From Gammaproteobacteria bacterium RIFCSPHIGHO2_12_FULL_63_22 (GTDB taxonomy: Bacteria; Pseudomonadota; Gammaproteobacteria; Xanthomonadales; Xanthomonadaceae): 64,000 bases of DNA. The stretch lies in assembly GCA_001801685.1 (NCBI GenBank), contig MGYJ01000061.1, positions 166,884 through 230,883 of the forward strand, read 5' to 3'. Positions within the stretch are counted from its first letter, which is position 1; each line of letters opens with the position of its first letter. Positions 11,012 to 20,785 of this stretch are shown here, in pieces. The translations under genes were made by a program, and so were the position numbers. The notes under the pieces are model-generated. The model worked only from the letters and a program-made list of their open reading frames with translations. It searched no databases and had not been told where the DNA came from.

Positions 11012-11943
11012 ACGCCAACGCCGTCTACCTGCGCACGCCGTTGCGCCGGGTGGCGGCGCTGCTGCATCGCCGCGGCGGCCTGATGCTGGCGGTGTTGCTG
11101 GGCCCGCCGCTGATCTGGATGTGCGTGATCTACCTGGGGTCCTTGCTGGCCTTGCTGTGGCAGGGCTTCCACGGCTTCGATGATTTTTCGATGAGCGTGT
11201 TGCCGACGCTAACGCTCGACAACTACGCGAAGATTTTCGAGAAGGGAAACTTTGACATCGTGCTCCGGACCCTGGCCATGGCCTGCGCGGTCACGGTCGC
11301 CGCGGCGGTCATCGCATTCCCGATTGCCTACTACATGGCACGTTACGCCGGTCCGCGCACCAAGGCCTTCTTCTATATCGGCGTGATGTTGCCGATGTGG
11401 GCCAGCTACATCGTCAAGGCCTACAGTTGGTCGGTCATCCTGGCCAAGGGCGGCATCGTCTTCTGGCTGATCACCAAGCTGCACCTGCTGTGGTTGCTGG
11501 ACGGCGTACTGGCCTTGCCCTACGTGGGTGGATCCACCTTGTCCACGTCGCACCTCGGCCGCTTCCTGGTTTTCACCTACATCTGGTTGCCCTTCATGGT
11601 GCTGCCGATACAGGCGGCGCTGGAACGCGTGCCGCCCAACCTGGTGCAGGCGTCCATGGACCTGGGCGCGCGGCCGCGACAAACCTTTCGACACGTGATC
11701 TGGCCACTGGCGTTTCCCGGTGTTGTGGCGGGATCGATCTTCACGTTTTCGCTGACCTTGGGCGATTTCATCATCCCGACCTTGATCGGCCCGTCGGGAC
11801 TGTTCATCGGCACCTACGTGTACGTGCAGCAGGGCGCCGTGGGCAACATCCCGATGGCGGCGGCGTTCACGATGGTGCCGATCGTGCTGATCGCGATTTA
11901 CCTGATGATCGCCAAACGACTGGGGGCCTTCGATGCGCTCTGA
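11008..11943 (+). CDS. ydcU: YdcU-like polyamine ABC transporter permease
   Basis: First inner-membrane permease of the importer (311 residues, about six hydrophobic segments). The cytoplasmic coupling loop carries an EAA-type motif around [13 protein letters not shown], which docks on the ATPase. Start codon GTG overlaps the ATPase stop (GTGA). A long periplasmic loop after the first segment ([12 protein letters not shown]) is typical of the PotB/YdcU subfamily. It overlaps the next permease by 11 bp. Confidence 0.92.
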   Translation: MNANAVYLRTPLRRVAALLHRRGGLMLAVLLGPPLIWMCVIYLGSLLALLWQGFHGFDDFSMSVLPTLTLDNYAKIFEKGNFDIVLRTLAMACAVTVAAAVIAFPIAYYMARYAGPRTKAFFYIGVMLPMWASYIVKAYSWSVILAKGGIVFWLITKLHLLWLLDGVLALPYVGGSTLSTSHLGRFLVFTYIWLPFMVLPIQAALERVPPNLVQASMDLGARPRQTFRHVIWPLAFPGVVAGSIFTFSLTLGDFIIPTLIGPSGLFIGTYVYVQQGAVGNIPMAAAFTMVPIVLIAIYLMIAKRLGAFDAL

Positions 11944-12754
11944 CGCGCCCGGTTCCGATCGCGCGGGCTTCGGCCTGAAGCTGGCTGCCTGGGCTGGCCT
12001 GTTCTTCATGCATGCGCCGATCCTGGTGATCTTCCTCTACGCCTTCAATACCGAACGCAGCGCTTTCAGTTTTCCGTTGCAGGGTTTCACGCTGGAATGG
12101 TTTGGACAGGCCTGGGCGCGCGAAGACGTGCGTTCGGCAATATGGCTGTCGCTGAAAATCGCAACGCTCGCCACGATAGCGGCGATGGGCCTCGGTACGC
12201 TCGCGGCGGCTGCGCTGTACCGGCGTGATTTCCTGGGCAAGGAAGGCATCACGCTTCTTTTTATCCTTCCCATAGCATTGCCGGGCATCGTCACCGGCAT
12301 CGCGCTGTTGTCGGCCTTCAAGCTGGTGGGTGTGGAATCGGGACTGTTCACCATCGTCGTCGGCCATGCCACCTTCTGCATCGTGGTGGTCTACAACAAC
12401 GTGATCGCGCGTTTCCGGCGCAGTTCGCCATCGCTGGTGGAAGCGTCCATGGACCTGGGCGCGGATCCCTTCCAGACCTTCCGCTACGTGGTGCTTCCCA
12501 ATATCGCCACCGCCTTGCTGGCGGGCGGCATGCTTGCCTTCGCATTGAGCTTCGACGAGATCATCGTCACTACCTTCACCGCCGGCACCGAACGCACCTT
12601 GCCGATCTGGTTGTTGAACCAGCTCAGCAAGCCCCGCGACACACCCATCACCAATGTCGTGGCGATGATGGTGATGCTGGTGACGATGTTGCCGATCCTC
12701 GGCGCGTATTACCTGACCCGCGGCACTGATTCGGTGGCGGGCAGCGGAAAATAG
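11933..12754 (+). CDS. ydcV: YdcV-like polyamine ABC transporter permease
   Basis: Second permease of the importer (273 residues, PotC/YdcV subfamily). The first membrane segment is followed by [20 protein letters not shown], a stretch common in PotC-like proteins. The EAA loop is seen at [14 protein letters not shown]. Its ATG lies 11 bp inside the end of ydcU, and patD starts 21 bp after its stop, so the five genes probably form one transcript. Confidence 0.92.
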   Translation: MRSDAPGSDRAGFGLKLAAWAGLFFMHAPILVIFLYAFNTERSAFSFPLQGFTLEWFGQAWAREDVRSAIWLSLKIATLATIAAMGLGTLAAAALYRRDFLGKEGITLLFILPIALPGIVTGIALLSAFKLVGVESGLFTIVVGHATFCIVVVYNNVIARFRRSSPSLVEASMDLGADPFQTFRYVVLPNIATALLAGGMLAFALSFDEIIVTTFTAGTERTLPIWLLNQLSKPRDTPITNVVAMMVMLVTMLPILGAYYLTRGTDSVAGSGK

Positions 12755-12775
12755 GAAACCAGACGGAGACTTTCG

Positions 12776-14200
12776 ATGCAGACCCGGATGTTCATCAATG
12801 GCCAACTCGAAACAGGGCAGGGCGACTTGTTCACCGTATTCAACCCGGCGACAGGCGCGGAAATCGTGCGGATTCCCGAGGCCAGCCCCGCGCAGGTCGC
12901 GGCGGCAGTGGCCGCTGCGGATGCCGCCTTGCCGGGCTGGTCGCGCACTGCGCCCAAGGATCGGGCCGCAATCCTGTTGAAGATTGCCGACCGCGTCGAG
13001 GAGAAAGCGGAAGAGCTGGCGCGGCTCGAATCGGACAATTGCGGCAAGCCGTTCCAGGCTGCGTTGAACGACGAGATTCCGGGCATCGCCGATGTGTTTC
13101 GCTTCTTCGCCGGTGCGGCGCGATGCCTCGGTGGTTCGGCTGCAGCGGAATACCTGCCCGGACACACTTCGATGATTCGGCGGGATCCGGTCGGCGTCAT
13201 CGCCTCGATCACGCCCTGGAATTACCCGTTGATGATGGCGGCATGGAAGATGGCGCCCGCGTTGGCGGCAGGCAATACGCTGGTTCTCAAGCCTTCCGAA
13301 ATCACGCCGCTGACGTCTTTGCGTTTCTTTGAATTGATTGGAGACCTGTTGCCGCCGGGTGTCGCCAACATCGTGTTCGGTCGCGGCCAGACCGTGGGCC
13401 AGCCGCTGGTGTCGGCCGACGCGGTGCGCATGATTTCGCTGACCGGATCGATCGCGACCGGGCAGAAGATGCTGGAGGTCGCCGCGCAGACCCTGAAGCG
13501 CACGCATCTGGAACTCGGTGGCAAGGCGCCGGTGATCGTGTTCGACGATGCCGACATCGAGGCCGCCATCGAGGGCATCAAGGTGTTTGGTTACTACAAC
13601 GCCGGCCAGGACTGCACGGCCGCGTCGCGCATCTATGCGCAGGACAAGAAGTACGAGAACTTCGTCGCCGACCTGGCCTCGGCCGTGTCTTCCATCAAGC
13701 TGGGTACGCAGGACGAAGAGGGCGTGGAACTGGGTCCATTGGTGTCCATCGCGCATCGCGACCGCGTCGCCGGCTTCCTCGACCGCGTGCGCGCCGACAA
13801 GCACCTGGAAGTCGTGACCGGCGGCCATGCCGTCGCCGGCAACGGCTATTTCTTCGAACCGACCGTGGTGGCGGGCGCCACCCAGGCCGACGAGATCGTG
13901 CGCAAGGAAGTATTCGGCCCGGTGGTTTCGGTGACGCGTTTCAGCGACGTGGACCAGGCCATCGCCTTTGCCAATGACAGCGACTACGGGTTGGCATCAT
14001 CGGTGTGGACGTCGGACATCGGCAAGGCGATGCGGGTCAGCGCCGAATTGCAGTACGGCTGCACCTGGGTCAACACGCACTTCATGCTGGTCAGCGAGAT
14101 GCCGCATGGCGGCGTGAAGAAGTCCGGCTACGGCAAGGACATGTCCATGTACGGGCTGGAGGACTACACCTCGGTCCGCCACATCATGATCAAGCACTGA
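12776..14200 (+). CDS. patD: Gamma-aminobutyraldehyde dehydrogenase
   Basis: NAD-dependent aldehyde dehydrogenase that oxidises 4-aminobutanal (from putrescine) to GABA. Length (474 residues) equals E. coli PatD/YdcW, and long stretches match it ([43 protein letters not shown]). Catalytic residues are visible: Asn149, Glu246 in ELGGK and Cys280 in NAGQDC. It ends the ydcSTUV-patD operon, the same order as in E. coli. The putrescine aminotransferase that would supply the aldehyde is not in this window. Confidence 0.95.
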   Translation: MQTRMFINGQLETGQGDLFTVFNPATGAEIVRIPEASPAQVAAAVAAADAALPGWSRTAPKDRAAILLKIADRVEEKAEELARLESDNCGKPFQAALNDEIPGIADVFRFFAGAARCLGGSAAAEYLPGHTSMIRRDPVGVIASITPWNYPLMMAAWKMAPALAAGNTLVLKPSEITPLTSLRFFELIGDLLPPGVANIVFGRGQTVGQPLVSADAVRMISLTGSIATGQKMLEVAAQTLKRTHLELGGKAPVIVFDDADIEAAIEGIKVFGYYNAGQDCTAASRIYAQDKKYENFVADLASAVSSIKLGTQDEEGVELGPLVSIAHRDRVAGFLDRVRADKHLEVVTGGHAVAGNGYFFEPTVVAGATQADEIVRKEVFGPVVSVTRFSDVDQAIAFANDSDYGLASSVWTSDIGKAMRVSAELQYGCTWVNTHFMLVSEMPHGGVKKSGYGKDMSMYGLEDYTSVRHIMIKH

Positions 14201-14230
14201 GGCCCTGCCTCGGGATTTCCGGCTATCATC

Positions 14231-14255
14231 GGGGCATCCATCCACCGGATGCCCC
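14231..14255 (+). promoter_or_regulatory. 9-bp perfect hairpin ending 3 bp before a start codon
   Basis: GGGGCATCC and GGATGCCCC form a perfect 9-bp stem with a 7-base loop. It sits immediately upstream of ATG 14259, where a ribosome site would be expected. A TATCAT (14224-14229) just before it could act as a -10 box, making the hairpin the very 5' end of the mRNA. It could instead be the patD terminator, but no T-tract follows. Function is inferred. Confidence 0.45.
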
Positions 14256-14258
14256 CCG

Positions 14259-14834
14259 ATGCGACTGCTCCTGATCCCGCTCTGCCTGTCCCTCGCCGCT
14301 TGCGGCGGCAATCCCGAACCCGAGGCCGATGCGAGTCCGGCGGCCACCACGCCAGCGGCCACGACCGCCGGTGCAACGACGCCCGTTGCGGCGACCGCGG
14401 CGCCGGTCGCGGCACCTGCCACCGCCACCGCATCGCGCACGCTGCTGGACGCCTACCTGCAGGCCTGGAACGCCCGCGACGCCGACAAGGTCGCATCGTT
14501 CATGGCCGACGACGTGGTGGTCTTCGATTCACTGCTCGGCAATCTGTCGAACGGTCGCGCCGAAGCGCGCAGCAATGTGGTCGACATGTACCTGCGCGCC
14601 GTGCCAGACGGCCAGTGGACCTTGCGCGGCGAGCCGATCGTGTCGGAAGGTGGCTTCAGTTACGAATGGACGCTGACCGGCGTCAACCTGGGCAACTGGG
14701 CGACTTACCTGCGCGGCAAGGGCCAGAAGATCAACTTCAAGGGCATCACCATCGTCCGCACCCGCGACGACAAGATTGTTTACCAGGCCAACTACTTCGA
14801 CACGAACGCACTGGGTACGCAGGCGGGTTGGTAA
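14259..14834 (+). CDS. Small NTF2/SnoaL-like lipoprotein
   Basis: 191-residue predicted lipoprotein. The signal peptide ends in lipobox LAAC followed by Gly-Gly. A low-complexity Ala/Thr/Pro linker (about residues 25-65) follows, then a SnoaL/NTF2-like cone fold beginning at LLDAYLQAWNARDADKVASFMADDVVV. The fold often binds small ligands; no catalytic role can be assigned. It follows patD by 58 bp but has its own hairpin upstream, so it may be transcribed separately. It is convergent with the MFS gene, 13 bp away. Confidence 0.8.
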   Translation: MRLLLIPLCLSLAACGGNPEPEADASPAATTPAATTAGATTPVAATAAPVAAPATATASRTLLDAYLQAWNARDADKVASFMADDVVVFDSLLGNLSNGRAEARSNVVDMYLRAVPDGQWTLRGEPIVSEGGFSYEWTLTGVNLGNWATYLRGKGQKINFKGITIVRTRDDKIVYQANYFDTNALGTQAGW

Positions 14835-14847
14835 ACGCGCGGATGCC

Positions 14848-15993
14848 TCAAGCGCCTGACGGGCGTCGCGTGCGCAGTGAGTAGACGAGCCAGGCCATCG
14901 CCGCTGCGCCAGCGCCCGCCAGGAAGGCCGCACGGCCGCCGCCCAGATCCCACGCGTATGCGGACATGCCCGCGCCCAACACGCCGCCTACGCCCGAACT
15001 GAAGCCATACAGCAGGCTTTGTCCGGCGGCTGCCCGCTTGCCGGGGAAAAACTCCGACATCATGCGCATGCAGCAGGCATGGAAGATGGCGAAGCTGAAG
15101 GCGTGTAGCGATTGCGCCGCGAACATCAGCGGCAGGTCGCGCGCGAACAAGGCCGTCACCACCCAGCGCAGGATCGTCACCGCGATGCAGAAGGCCAGCA
15201 GCGACTGCGCACCGAAGCGCGCGATCAGGCGGGGCGCCTGCCAGAACATGATGATCTCGATCAGCACACCGGTGCCCCACAGCGCGCCGATGGTGGCGCC
15301 GTCGTGGCCGTTGGCCTTGAGGTGCAAGGTGTAGAAGACATAGAACGCGCCGAAGCCCATCTGCATCAGCAGCGCGACGAGCAGGAAGCGGCGCACGCCC
15401 GGTCGCTTCCACAAGTGCTCGGCATCATCGATGGTTTCCAGATGCTCGGGTGGGCGGTCGTTGCGATGCGGCCATGCGGCCGCGACCATTGCGACGAAGA
15501 GCGGAATCGTCACCCACGGAAAGCTGGCGTCGCCAAGGCGATCCATCAGCCAGCCGTAGGTCGAGGCGACGATCAGGAAACCGACCGAGCCCCAGACGCG
15601 GATGCGACCGTACTCGGCGCTGCGCGTGCCCAGCGCGGCCAGCGTCATCGCTTCGAATTGGGGCATTATCGCGTTGTAGAACAGGCCGAAGCAGGCCATC
15701 ACCGCCAGCAGTGCGAAGGCGCTGTGGCTGAATGTGAAACCAGCGAAGCACAAGGCAGTCAGGGCGCAGCCGGCGACGAACCAGTTGCCGGGCCGGGTGC
15801 TTCGTTGCAGCAATGCACTCCACAGTGGCGGCGCAAGGATCCGGCTGCCGTACCACAGGCCCAGCATGGCGCCGACCACATAGCCGTCGTGGCCCATCGA
15901 ATCGACCCAGCGGCCAATGTAGGGCGTGTAGGCGCCCAGCGCGGCGTAGTAGCAGAAGTAGAATATCGAGAACCGGCGCAGGTCCGATCCCAC
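14848..15993 (-). CDS. MFS transporter (phenylpropionate/sugar-permease-like)
   Basis: Twelve-segment major facilitator of the MFS_1-like/PPP group (begins LRRFSIFYFCYYAALGAYTPYIGRWVDS). A GxWGSVGF motif follows the fourth segment, and a polar central loop is seen. Substrate unknown; aromatic acids are transported by some relatives, which would suit the aromatic catabolic genes upstream, but this is inference. I place the start at GTG 15993, two bases after the DUF2461 stop; a GTG at 16023 inside that gene is an alternative. It is the last gene of the long minus-strand run. Confidence 0.85.
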   Translation of the reverse strand: MGSDLRRFSIFYFCYYAALGAYTPYIGRWVDSMGHDGYVVGAMLGLWYGSRILAPPLWSALLQRSTRPGNWFVAGCALTALCFAGFTFSHSAFALLAVMACFGLFYNAIMPQFEAMTLAALGTRSAEYGRIRVWGSVGFLIVASTYGWLMDRLGDASFPWVTIPLFVAMVAAAWPHRNDRPPEHLETIDDAEHLWKRPGVRRFLLVALLMQMGFGAFYVFYTLHLKANGHDGATIGALWGTGVLIEIIMFWQAPRLIARFGAQSLLAFCIAVTILRWVVTALFARDLPLMFAAQSLHAFSFAIFHACCMRMMSEFFPGKRAAAGQSLLYGFSSGVGGVLGAGMSAYAWDLGGGRAAFLAGAGAAAMAWLVYSLRTRRPSGA

Positions 15994-15995
15994 GC

Positions 15996-16682
15996 TCAGA
16001 ATTCCAGGTCGAGCGCGGCGCACAGATAGTCCACCAGCGGCGCCAGTCCGGCCAGGTGGGTCGCGACCGCCTTGCGCAGGTTGGGGCCCAGTACCGTCTC
16101 GTCGTCGAGGTTGGCGCTGGCGACGAAATCCTTTCGCTTCAGGTCGCCGATCAGTTCGTGGTCCGCGGGGAAACCACGCGGCGGTCGCACCAGCGAATCA
16201 CCGACCAACTCGAAACGACGCTTGAAGGCAGGCGACTGCACTGCCGCTTTCCAGGCGCCCGGATTGTCGAAGATGAATTGCCGCACGCGCCGCTGCGTGT
16301 CCGACTCGGGCTGCCAAAGGCCGGCGCCGATGAAGCACGAGCCCGGTTGCACGTGCAGGTAGAACGAGGGCGCGGGTACCTGCTTGCTGCGCGCATGGAA
16401 GAAGCGCGCGCCCGACCAGGTCTTGTAGGGCGTCTTGTCGTTGGAAAAACGCGTGTCGCGGTGGATGCGGAACAGGGAACCGCCGACACCGCGCGGGTCG
16501 GCGCGGTAGTGCTCGCTGATGGTGTGCACATCCGGCGCCAAGTCGGTGATCAGGCGCAGGAAGGGCTGCCTCAGGTGAGCTTCGTAGTCTTCCTTGTGCG
16601 CGTGGAACCACTCGCGTGAATTGTTTCGCGACAGGGCGCGCAGGAACTTGAAGGTCTTGGGGCTAAAGTAAGGAGTGGCCAC
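15996..16682 (-). CDS. DUF2461 / TIGR02453 family protein
   Basis: 228-residue cytoplasmic protein of the DUF2461 family (FxP..FxFLRxLxxNNxREWF N-terminus; FRIHRDTRFSNDKTPYKTW core; FYLHVQPG..IGAGLWQPE). Length fits the family. Biochemical function is not established. It sits 4 bp after sbcB and 2 bp before the likely MFS start, inside the long compact operon. Confidence 0.85.
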   Translation of the reverse strand: MATPYFSPKTFKFLRALSRNNSREWFHAHKEDYEAHLRQPFLRLITDLAPDVHTISEHYRADPRGVGGSLFRIHRDTRFSNDKTPYKTWSGARFFHARSKQVPAPSFYLHVQPGSCFIGAGLWQPESDTQRRVRQFIFDNPGAWKAAVQSPAFKRRFELVGDSLVRPPRGFPADHELIGDLKRKDFVASANLDDETVLGPNLRKAVATHLAGLAPLVDYLCAALDLEF

Positions 16683-16686
16683 GTGA

Positions 16687-18150
16687 TCAATCGTCCGTCA
16701 GGGGGGCACCGGCCTGGGCCAGTTCCGATTCCAGTTCGCGGCCCCAGGCTTCCAGTGAATCGAGCAGTGCCTGCTTCGGGCCCGCATCGGCGGTGAGCCG
16801 CAGCCGGCCAATGGTTTCGTGGAAGGAAGCGAAGCTGTATTCGGACAGGCCGCAATCGCTGCCCAGGCGGCGCTGGCGATAGTCGTTCCAGCGCTGGAGT
16901 TCGGCGACATCCAGGCTGTCGGGCCAGTTGCGGGCGCGATAGCGGAACAGCAATTCCGGAAAGCGCGGATCCTTCAACTGGTCGGCGATGGCGCCCAACT
17001 CGGAAGGCTCGCTGCTGCGGATGCGCGTGAACAGGCGTTTGTCCGCATCGGCCACGAATCCGTCGTAGAGCGCAGCATCGGGATCGGCTGCCGCGCGCGC
17101 GCTTTCGCCGGCGAATACGCGGCGCACTTTTTCGGCCAGTCCCGGCGCCGCCTGCAGGCGTTCGGCGTTGGCAAGGCAGGCAGGCAGGTCGATGCCGAGG
17201 CGCTGCAGGTCGGCTTCGCGCAAATGCGCCAACGGGACCAATACCGGGCATTTGTTGCTGTGGATTTCCTTCAGAGGCACGCGCGCTTCGCCTTCGGGCA
17301 AATCAGCCTTCGGCGTGTACAGGCGGTCGGCGATTTCCTCGGGTGACAACGCGAGCAGCGGCGCCGGGTCGACGTCGAGGTCGCAGGCGATGACCCGGGA
17401 GTCGATGCGTGGATGGCGCGCCAGCGGCAAAACCAGCGCCGCGCAGTGGCGCGATGCCGGGTACTTGCCGGAAATATGCAGCACCGGCAGACCGATGATG
17501 GGGTCGAGCAGGCTCGCTGCCTGCTTCTTGTCCCGCGCCTTCAAGGCGTAGTCCCAAAGTCGGGGCTGCGCCGAGCGCATTTTCCTCGCGAGGCCGATCA
17601 GCGCGCGCACGTCGGACAAGGCTTCATGCGCCTCGCCGGTCCGGGTGCCGTTGGCCTGTGCCAGGTGCTCGAGCTTGAAGCTCGGCAAGCCGTCGTCGCG
17701 CCGCGGCCATTCCATGCCTTCCGGCCGCAAGGCTTCCATCAGCCGCATCACGTCCAGCAGATCCCAGCGCGAGTTGCCGTTGCGCCACTCGCGCTCGTAG
17801 GCGTCGTAGAAATTTCGGTACAGGCCGAAGCGGATGAATTCGTCGTCGAAGCGGATCGAGTTGTAGCCCACGGCGCAGGTGCCGGGCTGCGAAAGCTCGT
17901 CGTGCAGGCGGGCGAAGAAAGCGGGCTCGGGCAGGCCATCGCGCTGCGCCTGCTGCGGGGTGATGCCGGTGATCAGCGTGGCTTCGGGCGAGGGCAGCAG
18001 GTCGCGGGCGGGCTGGCAGAACAAGGAAATCGGTTCACCGATTTCTTCAAGCGATTCGTCGGTGCGGATGGCGGCGAACTGCGCGATGCGGGTGCGGCGC
18101 GGGTCGCGGCCGAAGGTTTCCAGGTCGTACCATAGGAAACTGACCGCCAT
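16687..18150 (-). CDS. sbcB: Exodeoxyribonuclease I
   Basis: 487-residue DEDDh 3'-5' single-strand DNA exonuclease used in recombination and mismatch repair. Catalytic Asp9 and Glu11 lie in WYDLETFG, and the His/Asp pair in EAHEALSDVRALIGLA. The exonuclease domain covers about 1-200; SH3-like and helical ExoI C-terminal domains follow. It starts 1 bp after the kmo stop, an odd operon partner for catabolic genes. Confidence 0.95.
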   Translation of the reverse strand: MAVSFLWYDLETFGRDPRRTRIAQFAAIRTDESLEEIGEPISLFCQPARDLLPSPEATLITGITPQQAQRDGLPEPAFFARLHDELSQPGTCAVGYNSIRFDDEFIRFGLYRNFYDAYEREWRNGNSRWDLLDVMRLMEALRPEGMEWPRRDDGLPSFKLEHLAQANGTRTGEAHEALSDVRALIGLARKMRSAQPRLWDYALKARDKKQAASLLDPIIGLPVLHISGKYPASRHCAALVLPLARHPRIDSRVIACDLDVDPAPLLALSPEEIADRLYTPKADLPEGEARVPLKEIHSNKCPVLVPLAHLREADLQRLGIDLPACLANAERLQAAPGLAEKVRRVFAGESARAAADPDAALYDGFVADADKRLFTRIRSSEPSELGAIADQLKDPRFPELLFRYRARNWPDSLDVAELQRWNDYRQRRLGSDCGLSEYSFASFHETIGRLRLTADAGPKQALLDSLEAWGRELESELAQAGAPLTDD

Positions 18151-18151
18151 T

Positions 18152-19513
18152 TCAGTCTTGCCCCAGCACGCTCAATCGCTCTTGAACGAGTTGGTCTGCC
18201 TTCGCAAGATCCACTTGGCTGATGTCCTGAAGGCCTTCGCAACATTCCACCAGCAGTTGTCGCTGGACCTTGCCGCGTTCGAAGGCCGTGGCATACGGCA
18301 CTCGCATGAAGCTGACCATGGAGTACCGCGGCACGAATCGTCCGGGATGACGATCGGCCAAAAGACGTTCCAGTTTCCGACGCAGCAGGAAATCCGCATC
18401 GTCCACCTGGTCGCGCATCTCCACATAATTTTCCAGCGCCATCGCCTGGATGGCCTGGGCATTGGGGCGACGCTCGTTCTCGAAGCCTTCGAATGCCGAT
18501 TGCCAGTCGGCGGCCTGTGCAATATGCCGGTCGAGCGCAATGCAATCCTCGAAGGCGCAATTCATGCCCTGGCCGTGGAAAGGGACCATGGCGTGCGCGG
18601 CATCGCCGATCAGCACGGCGCGATTGTCCAAGTGCCAGCGGTCGAGGCGGAGCGTGCCCAGGCCGCCAGTCGGATTGGCGATCCAGTCCGCATCGAATTC
18701 GGGAATTCGCTCGAGCGCATCGGCGAAATCGCGCTCGAACAAGGCGCGCGCCGCGGCCAAGTTGGGCAGTGTGTCGAAACTCGGGTCGCCGCTGTTGGGC
18801 AGGAACAGGGTGACGGTGAAGGTCTTTTCGGTGTTCGGCAGCGCGATGCACATGTAGCCGCCGCGCGGCCAGATGTGCAGGGCGTTGGCCTCAAGCTGGA
18901 AGCCGCCATCTGCTGCCGGTGGCACTTCCAGTTCCTTGTAGCCGTGGCCGAGCGGTTCGAAGTTCTCGCCCAGTTCCAGCCAGGGTTTCAACGCGGCACG
19001 CACGCCCGATCCCGCGCCATCGGCGCCGATCAACACGGCAAAATCGAGTTCCTCGACGCTGCGGTCGTGGTCGTTGACGATGCGCAGTCGGCGCGTGTCG
19101 AAATCAACCTCGTCCAGGCGGGCATCGAAACGGATGCGCGCGCCCGCGGCTTCGGCGGCATCGAGCAGGCTGATGTTCAAGCGCCCGCGATGTACCGACC
19201 AGATCACTTCGGAGTCGTCCTTGCCATAGCGCAGCAACTGGGTCGATCCGTCCAGGCCATGCACCATGCGGCCGCGCATCATCACTGCCTGCGCCATCAC
19301 CGCATCCTGCAGGCCGGCCAGGCGCAGCGCGTGCAGGCCACGTTCGGCCAGCGCCAGGTTGATCGAACGCCCGCCCTCGTAGGCACGCACACGAGGGTCG
19401 GGTCGTTTTTCGAATACGTCCACCGACCAGCCGCGCCGGGCGAGCAGCGTGGCCAGCAGGGCGCCCGCCAGGCCTGCGCCTGCGATGGTGATGCGACCGC
19501 TGCCCACGTCCAT
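18152..19513 (-). CDS. kmo: Kynurenine 3-monooxygenase
   Basis: FAD/NADPH-dependent hydroxylase converting L-kynurenine to 3-hydroxykynurenine, 453 residues. The FAD-binding GxGxxG is at 12-17 (TIAGAGLAG), and the second flavin motif reads IGDAAHAMVPFHGQGMN. The start is ATG 19513, sharing one base with the kynU stop (TGATG); the frame extending to 19618 lies inside kynU and is not used. The C-terminus has the hydrophobic/basic tail typical of KMO. Confidence 0.94.
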   Translation of the reverse strand: MDVGSGRITIAGAGLAGALLATLLARRGWSVDVFEKRPDPRVRAYEGGRSINLALAERGLHALRLAGLQDAVMAQAVMMRGRMVHGLDGSTQLLRYGKDDSEVIWSVHRGRLNISLLDAAEAAGARIRFDARLDEVDFDTRRLRIVNDHDRSVEELDFAVLIGADGAGSGVRAALKPWLELGENFEPLGHGYKELEVPPAADGGFQLEANALHIWPRGGYMCIALPNTEKTFTVTLFLPNSGDPSFDTLPNLAAARALFERDFADALERIPEFDADWIANPTGGLGTLRLDRWHLDNRAVLIGDAAHAMVPFHGQGMNCAFEDCIALDRHIAQAADWQSAFEGFENERRPNAQAIQAMALENYVEMRDQVDDADFLLRRKLERLLADRHPGRFVPRYSMVSFMRVPYATAFERGKVQRQLLVECCEGLQDISQVDLAKADQLVQERLSVLGQD

Positions 19514-20784
19514 CAGGAACCCCGCCAGGCTTCGACTGCGCGCACGAAGCGCAACACGTCGGCGTGTCGGTTGTACAGCGGCGTCGGTGAGATGCGGATG
19601 ACGTCCGGTTCCCGCCAATCACCAATAATCCCCGCCGACGACAGGTGTTCGAACAAGGCGCGGCCCCGCTCACGCCCGCCGATGACGCGCAGCGACAACT
19701 GGCAACCGCGCCGGGTGGCGTCGCTCGGCGTCGCGATGTCGAGCACATCCGCAAGGCGTTGCTGGATCAGGCTTTCGAGATAGCCGGTGAGGCGAATGGA
19801 TTTTTCGCGCAGGGCAGCCATGCCGGCGCGCTGGAATATCTCCAGCGAAACACGTAGCGGCGCCAGCGCCAGGATCGGCGGATTGCTGAGTTGCCAGCCA
19901 TCGGCGCCCGGCGTCGGAATGAATTCGGGGCCCATGCGGAAACGCGTCGCCTGGTCGTGTCCCCACCAGCCGGCAAAGCGCGGTCGATCGCTGCGCGCAT
20001 GGCGTTCGTGCACGAAACAGCCGGCGACGGCGCCCGGGCCGGAGTTCAGGTATTTGTAACTGCACCAGGCAGCGAAGTCCGCGCCCGAATCGTGCAAGTC
20101 CAGCACGCGATTGCCGGCGCCGTGGGCGAGGTCGAATCCGGCCACGCAGCCCTGCACCTGTGCGAGCCGTGCAATCTCCTTCAAGTCAAAGGCCTGGCCG
20201 CTGCGATATTGCACGCCCGGCCACAGCACCAGCGCGATCTCGCTGCCGCGCTCGGCCAGCACGCGTTCGATCGCCTGCATGGAAATCGTGCCGCCGGGTT
20301 CGTCAGCTTCGAGTTCGATCAGGGACGTTGCCGGGTCGAAGCCATGGAAGCGCACTTGCGATTCCACCGCGTAACGGTCGGATGGGAATGCGCCAGCCTC
20401 GATCAGGATGGCGTGGCGTTGCGGCGTCGGCCGGTAGAAGCTGACCATCATCAGGTGCAGGTTCACCGATAGCGAATTCATCGCCACGACTTCTGACGGC
20501 ATCGCGCCCACGCAGGCGGCCAGCGATTCGCGCACGAACTCGTGATACGGCATCCACGGATGCTTGCCGAGGAAATGGCCTTCCACGCCGAGGTTCGCCC
20601 AGTCGTCGAGTTCGTCGATCAGCGCGCCGCGCACTGCCTTCGGTTGCAGGCCGAGCGAATTGCCGCAGAAATAGGCTTGTTCGGCATCACCGTGGCGCGG
20701 GATATGGAACTCGTTGCGGAACTCGCGCAGGGGATCGGCTTCGTCCAGTGCCAGCGCGTGGGCTTCGGTATCGATGTCACCCAT
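19513..20784 (-). CDS. kynU: Kynureninase
   Basis: PLP enzyme (423 residues) cleaving 3-hydroxykynurenine to 3-hydroxyanthranilate and alanine. The Schiff-base lysine is Lys244 in CSYKYLN; Asp218 in FDLAHG should contact the cofactor ring nitrogen. The N-terminal YFCGNSLGLQPK is the kynureninase signature. It starts 1 bp after the decarboxylase stop and overlaps kmo by one base. The pairing with kmo and the dioxygenase shows that the hydroxylated branch is intended. Confidence 0.95.
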   Translation of the reverse strand: MGDIDTEAHALALDEADPLREFRNEFHIPRHGDAEQAYFCGNSLGLQPKAVRGALIDELDDWANLGVEGHFLGKHPWMPYHEFVRESLAACVGAMPSEVVAMNSLSVNLHLMMVSFYRPTPQRHAILIEAGAFPSDRYAVESQVRFHGFDPATSLIELEADEPGGTISMQAIERVLAERGSEIALVLWPGVQYRSGQAFDLKEIARLAQVQGCVAGFDLAHGAGNRVLDLHDSGADFAAWCSYKYLNSGPGAVAGCFVHERHARSDRPRFAGWWGHDQATRFRMGPEFIPTPGADGWQLSNPPILALAPLRVSLEIFQRAGMAALREKSIRLTGYLESLIQQRLADVLDIATPSDATRRGCQLSLRVIGGRERGRALFEHLSSAGIIGDWREPDVIRISPTPLYNRHADVLRFVRAVEAWRGS

Positions 20785-20785
20785 G

